The notes under the pieces are model-generated. The model saw only the letters and a list, made by a program, of their open reading frames with translations, made no database searches and was not told the origin of the DNA. From Maratus speciosus (Eukaryota; Arthropoda; Arachnida; Araneae; Salticidae), in contig OZ010793.1 of NCBI GenBank assembly GCA_963932465.1, positions 256,907,025 through 256,971,024 on the forward strand: a stretch of DNA of 64,000 nt. The letters run 5' to 3'. Every line of letters begins with the position of its first letter. The stretch's first letter is position 1. Below, piece by piece: positions 60,260-64,000 of the stretch. A program made the translations under genes and the position numbers.

Positions 60260-61701
60260 CAGGGCTGCGGAGTCAGTGGTAAAAATGGACAATCTCCGAT
60301 TCCGGGATATTTTAACGACTCCGACTCCAGGCTGGCAACACTAGTACTCGGGCTGGGGTACTAGTGTTGCATGTTGGTTAAAATAATGATGGAATATAGG
60401 AAAAATAAAACAGAAAAAAATTATATTTCCCGCTTTATTAATTTAACAATTTTGCACCCACAAACCTGAAAAACCCAACTATCGAAGTCTAAAGAACACA
60501 AATGGAAATTTTACTATATTGGATCTACGGACTGAGAAGAAAAAGTGAAATTGTTACAATTTAGCTGTTATTTTTGCTCCTCCAGACTCGAAAAACTTAT
60601 ATGGAAAGGAGGAAAAATAAAGATAAAAATTTCATTATTCTGGAAATAATTCGGAGACTGTGGATTCTAATGAAATAATAAAAAACAAATTGCTTTTTTA
60701 AAATTAAGTTTACAATTTTGGCTTTATTTCGGGTTCTGCAGACCTGAAAAATCCGAAATTCAAAAGTTGAAAGATAACGAAATTTCACTATTTTATTGTT
60801 ATTTTGGGTACCGTCGATTCAGGAAAAAAAATTGCAATTCCATCTTATTTTGACTCCTGTGCACAAAAATAAATAAATAAGGGAATTAGAGAAATAAGGG
60901 AATTTTAGAATTTTGACTTTGGTCATACAGACTGGAAAAATTTGAGGGGGCGGGGACGGAAAAGGCTTCTAATACAATGCTATAACTGGTTCTTAGTTCT
61001 TTTGCCTCCAAAAATACCACAGATTTATAATTTTCGCATTACCTCCGGTAAGAGATCTGCATGAACCGAAATTTTAAGGCCCGTCCTTTAAAACGTTCCG
61101 CCGTGCTTTTATACTTATTCTCACTGCAATCATGTCTATTGCCTATTGTAAATTGCTCCTATTTTATCGGCGTAGTTTGATTCTTTCAAATTTGTTATAC
61201 TGATCTTGTCAGCCTGCTCAATTTTTTTATCAGTCTGATCCGGCCCATTAACATAAATAGTCTTAATTCTACTTACACGGCCTGTTTGAAAAATTGCCTT
61301 CATTTTACGGGTCTTGGGTCCTTCCAGACCTTTGTACCTCGGGTTCTATCCGCAAACCCCAAAATTACGAGGGGAAGTACTTATATACTAAATGTAAAAT
61401 ATCTACTACAGTTATGAATTAAAACAGTTTTCATCTACTCTGTACGGAATCTGTACCCTGTAACTACCCCTGTATCAACTTTGTAAAATCGGTCATCTTT
61501 CACTTGAGTAGCCTGATATAGTCCATAAATAACTATAATAATTCATTTTATAGATTTAAAATTACATATAATTAGTTTAACTTAACTTTAAAATGTTTAA
61601 CAAAAACATCTGTAGTCGGAGTCAAGAGTTGGCTTGTTTTTTAGCGACTCCGACTCCGACTCTTTTGTTCAAAAAATGGGTCCGACTCCGCAGGAGCCCA
61701 G
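60260..61701. mobile_element. Non-autonomous hAT element, GGAGTCGGAGTC type
   Basis: The left end is CAGGGCTGCGGAGTC and the right end is CTGGGCTCCTGCGGAGTC (reverse complement). Sub-terminal GACTCCGACTCC repeats lie on both sides. The 8-bp flanks AAAAATAG (60252-60259) and GAAAATAG (61702-61709) differ at one base. The interior has degenerate ~120-190-bp repeats marked by CAGACCTGAAAAA. A perfect 13-bp hairpin GCAACACTAGTAC / GTACTAGTGTTGC lies at 60337-60372. No transposase is present. Confidence 0.75.
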
Positions 61702-62319
61702 GAAAATAGGCAGCAAAGGAGAAATATGACAACGAGCTGGGTCGCGAGGAAAAAAAGAAAAAAAAATTTGGGAATCGCTACTTTATAGAATTCAGCATCT
61801 TATATCTTCTATATAATATGTTATACATTTAATTTATTATATTTAAAATAAATAATATATTGATAATCGTAATTGCTTAATTTGTTTGAAAATGACTACT
61901 TGTGTTCCTCTTATAATGTTTGAGTATCAACGTCAAATAGCGAACGACATTTCGTTTAAATTTAATCTTAACAAAGTGATATGAATGTTGAAATGCGTAG
62001 TAAAGGCACCACAAAGCTATGTCGCAGCTTCGTTAATTATGTTTTTGAAACCTTACACGATCGAGAAATCTTAGTTGTTTCTTGTTTTACCTCCTCTACT
62101 TATCTGAGATTGTTTTTCTTGTTAAGAAAAGGAAGAGAATAACCAGATAAAATATACCAAGAAAGAATAACATTATACTATTTTTAGTGCAAACTATGAG
62201 TCATTTATCTACAGGTTAAACCCTATGAAAACTCATAATAGATTTGATTATGTTAAAAGAAAAAAAATATCTGTTTTAATATGAATATGTTACGCTTAAA
62301 ACCCAACACAAGAAAAAAA
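61702..62319. other. No gene recognised
   Basis: AT-rich spacer; nothing supported. Confidence 0.6.
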
Positions 62320-63169
62320 CTAGTCGGATGTGGCAATCCCAAAACTTTCTTCTATCTCACACTTGTTAATATTTCCTGAAAAATGCAACATAGCTGCGCC
62401 ACCGGTTAGGTGATTTACATCAAAATCTAATCAGCAACAACTTATGCCAATAAATTCAATTATTCTATATTATTCAATATTGTCTATATTATTCTATATT
62501 ATTCAATATTCAATTATTCTAACTGAATTTGAAGTTTGATGAAAATCCTTGCATTAGTTTTTGAGACAGAGCTATTGCAGAAATCGTGAAAAGTTCTGCG
62601 TTGCAGTGGCACCTGTTGGACACTTGACACCAAAAACATTATCAGAATCAATTTATATCAGGGACTAAATGAATCTGAAGTTTGGTGAAAATTCGTGCAT
62701 CAGTCCTTGAGATAGAGCTATTGCGATAATACAGTATAGCAGTGCCACCTATTGGGTGATTTACACCAAAAAGTTATCAGCATTAAATTATATCAAGGAC
62801 TCACTGAATCGGAAATTTTCTGAAAATCCGTGCTGTAGTTCTTGAGATATAGATATTGTAGAAATCATGAATAATGAAGCATAGCAGCGCCACCTGCTGG
62901 ATAATTTACCCCTAAAATTAATCAGCACTAATTTATATCACGAACTAACTGAATCTAAAGTTTTATTAAATTTCGTTCATTAGTTCTTGAGCGCCCACAA
63001 AATTTGTGTCACATAAGGCTCACATACGAACCGACAGATATTTTGTATAAACATGTTTTTCGGGATCTCTGACCCCTAAAACGTGTAAATCCGGCAAAAA
63101 CCGAAATTCGAAAGTTATCACGAATCCAATACTTTCTTCTTGTGAAGATAGAAGAAAGTATTGGATTCG
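62320..63169 (-). mobile_element. Helitron-like element E2, second copy
   Basis: Same family as 29800-31332, in reverse. The minus-strand 3' end is CTAG followed by T at 62320-62323, preceded by AGAAAGTTTTGGGATTGCCA. The other end is a perfect 20-bp hairpin (63121-63140 with 63150-63169, loop of nine) next to GGGGTCAGAGATCCCGAAA on the minus strand. The core has about four ~142-bp units, with GAATCTGAAGTTTGGTGAAA-type starts near 62522, 62668, 62806 and 62947. Each unit carries a GCGCCACCTGCTGG-type block. E1 has seven units, so unit number varies. Confidence 0.65.
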
Positions 63170-63204
63170 TACATCAGAAGAAACTTTTGGATTCGTACAG
63201 TCAT

Positions 63205-63275
63205 TGCCGTCTAACTCAGTCGGTAGAGTAGTTTGTTTTCTTTGTTTTAGGGTGATTTCCTCAGAAATTGACCTA
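63205..63275 (+). tRNA. tRNA-like fragment (pseudogene or SINE head)
   Basis: GCCGTCTAACTCAGTCGGTAGAGTA matches the acceptor 5' strand plus D-arm/box A of a tRNA (shown in part: CTAACTCAGTCGGTAGAG). About 30 bases later GGGTGATTTCC is a poor box B. The 3' acceptor strand is not evident and the anticodon stem does not pair well (GTTTG..TTTTA). It is most likely a tRNA-derived SINE head or tRNA pseudogene, not a working tRNA. Confidence 0.35.
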
Positions 63276-64000
63276 TTGCAATTACTTCGTATATATGTTC
63301 AGTCGTGGGGGGAAAAGTAAACACCCCTACTAACTCTGTTGTAGAAGGAAGTTACTGGTACCAAACGATGGGAAATAAAGTCCACTTTTAAATGATGTAT
63401 AAAAAAGGGGGCCATCTACATATGAAAACGAACCCAAAGTTTGTTTTTTTATTAGCAATACCCAAGTTTGATACCATAAATAAATTCTAGGTCCTTCAAT
63501 TAGCTTAAATACAAGTTTTCATGAAATTCGTACGATTAGTTTAAAAGAAATTAATTATTTTAAAATGAGCATATTTTAGGGGCTGTATCCAAATTGAAGT
63601 TTGGTACTCGATTGTTGAAAGGCTACAGAATGACTATGTCACTTCTATTAATGTATTATTTTTTGTCAATAGGACCATTTTACTCGCTCAATATGTTTCG
63701 ACTATTGCTGACCCACAAACATTTCAATAAAATGAGTAAAATATATATTTCTCAAATTATGCTTTTAAGCACATCATAGACGGCCTTAAACCATCATTTC
63801 GACATTTTTTAATCATATTGCGAAAACTACTTTGGAGAAAAATTGTTCATTTAGAATTTACATAAAGCAGGACATAATATATATAAATCTATTAAAAAAT
63901 TGCAGGTTGCAATTCATTTTTTTTTTTCGAATATTAATTTTATAATTCCCTCGTACCCATTCAATCCCATTTATGCTAAGCTCGATTTAAAATTTTCCTA
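63276..64000. other. No gene recognised
   Basis: AT-rich spacer with only short uninformative frames. Confidence 0.6.

Overview
This 64-kb window is AT-rich eukaryotic DNA dominated by transposable elements (TEs). I found no convincing host protein-coding gene, no rRNA and no intact tRNA. The TE content (BEL/Pao retrotransposon, Tc1 and mariner-like elements, pogo/Tigger, hAT, piggyBac and Helitron-like elements, long homopolymers, TA/GATA microsatellites) points to an arthropod. A chelicerate such as a spider is plausible but not proven from this sequence. The window looks like intergenic or intronic sequence.

0-12.8 kb: diverged monomers of a dispersed repeat (called M here), a GC-rich nested palindrome at 714-866, a piggyBac-type MITE inside a local duplication (4.3-5.5 kb), a Helitron-like terminal hairpin at 5.6 kb, and a foldback element at 8.3 kb.

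12.85-32.56 kb: the most informative part. Units of about 0.8 kb (called D here) lie in tandem, all in the same orientation, pushed apart by a series of insertions. These are a Tigger element (15148-16098), a degenerate BEL/Pao element (16477-24035) with a palindromic MITE in its 5' LTR, a 5.3-kb non-autonomous hAT element (24369-29684), and a Helitron-like element with seven ~152-bp units (about 29800-31332). Target-site duplications and paralogous empty sites support the order of events.

35.2-39.8 kb: a 4.6-kb TTAA-flanked element made largely of two ~1.3-kb inverted arms. 42.06-44.54 kb: a decayed mariner-like element with a transposase remnant, holding M repeats and a perfect piggyBac MITE. 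46.07-47.60 kb: a nearly intact Tc1 element (DD34E transposase with one internal stop, symmetrical IR/DR ends), inserted in a ~165-bp tandem repeat. 48-64 kb: hAT MITEs, a four-copy ~167-bp array, a second large M copy, a 3.7-kb very AT-rich tract with GC-rich inverted ends, a Helitron-like element ending in CTAG, a 715-bp foldback, a 1.4-kb hAT element, a second copy of the 29.8-kb Helitron-like family, and a tRNA-like fragment.

The coding content is mobile-element protein: BEL gag/protease/RT/RNase H/integrase (broken by at least seven frame changes and a stop), one Tc1 transposase, and one mariner-like transposase remnant. One 83-codon segment at 34.6 kb on the minus strand has exon-like composition but no recognised family. 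All repeat boundaries were read by eye.
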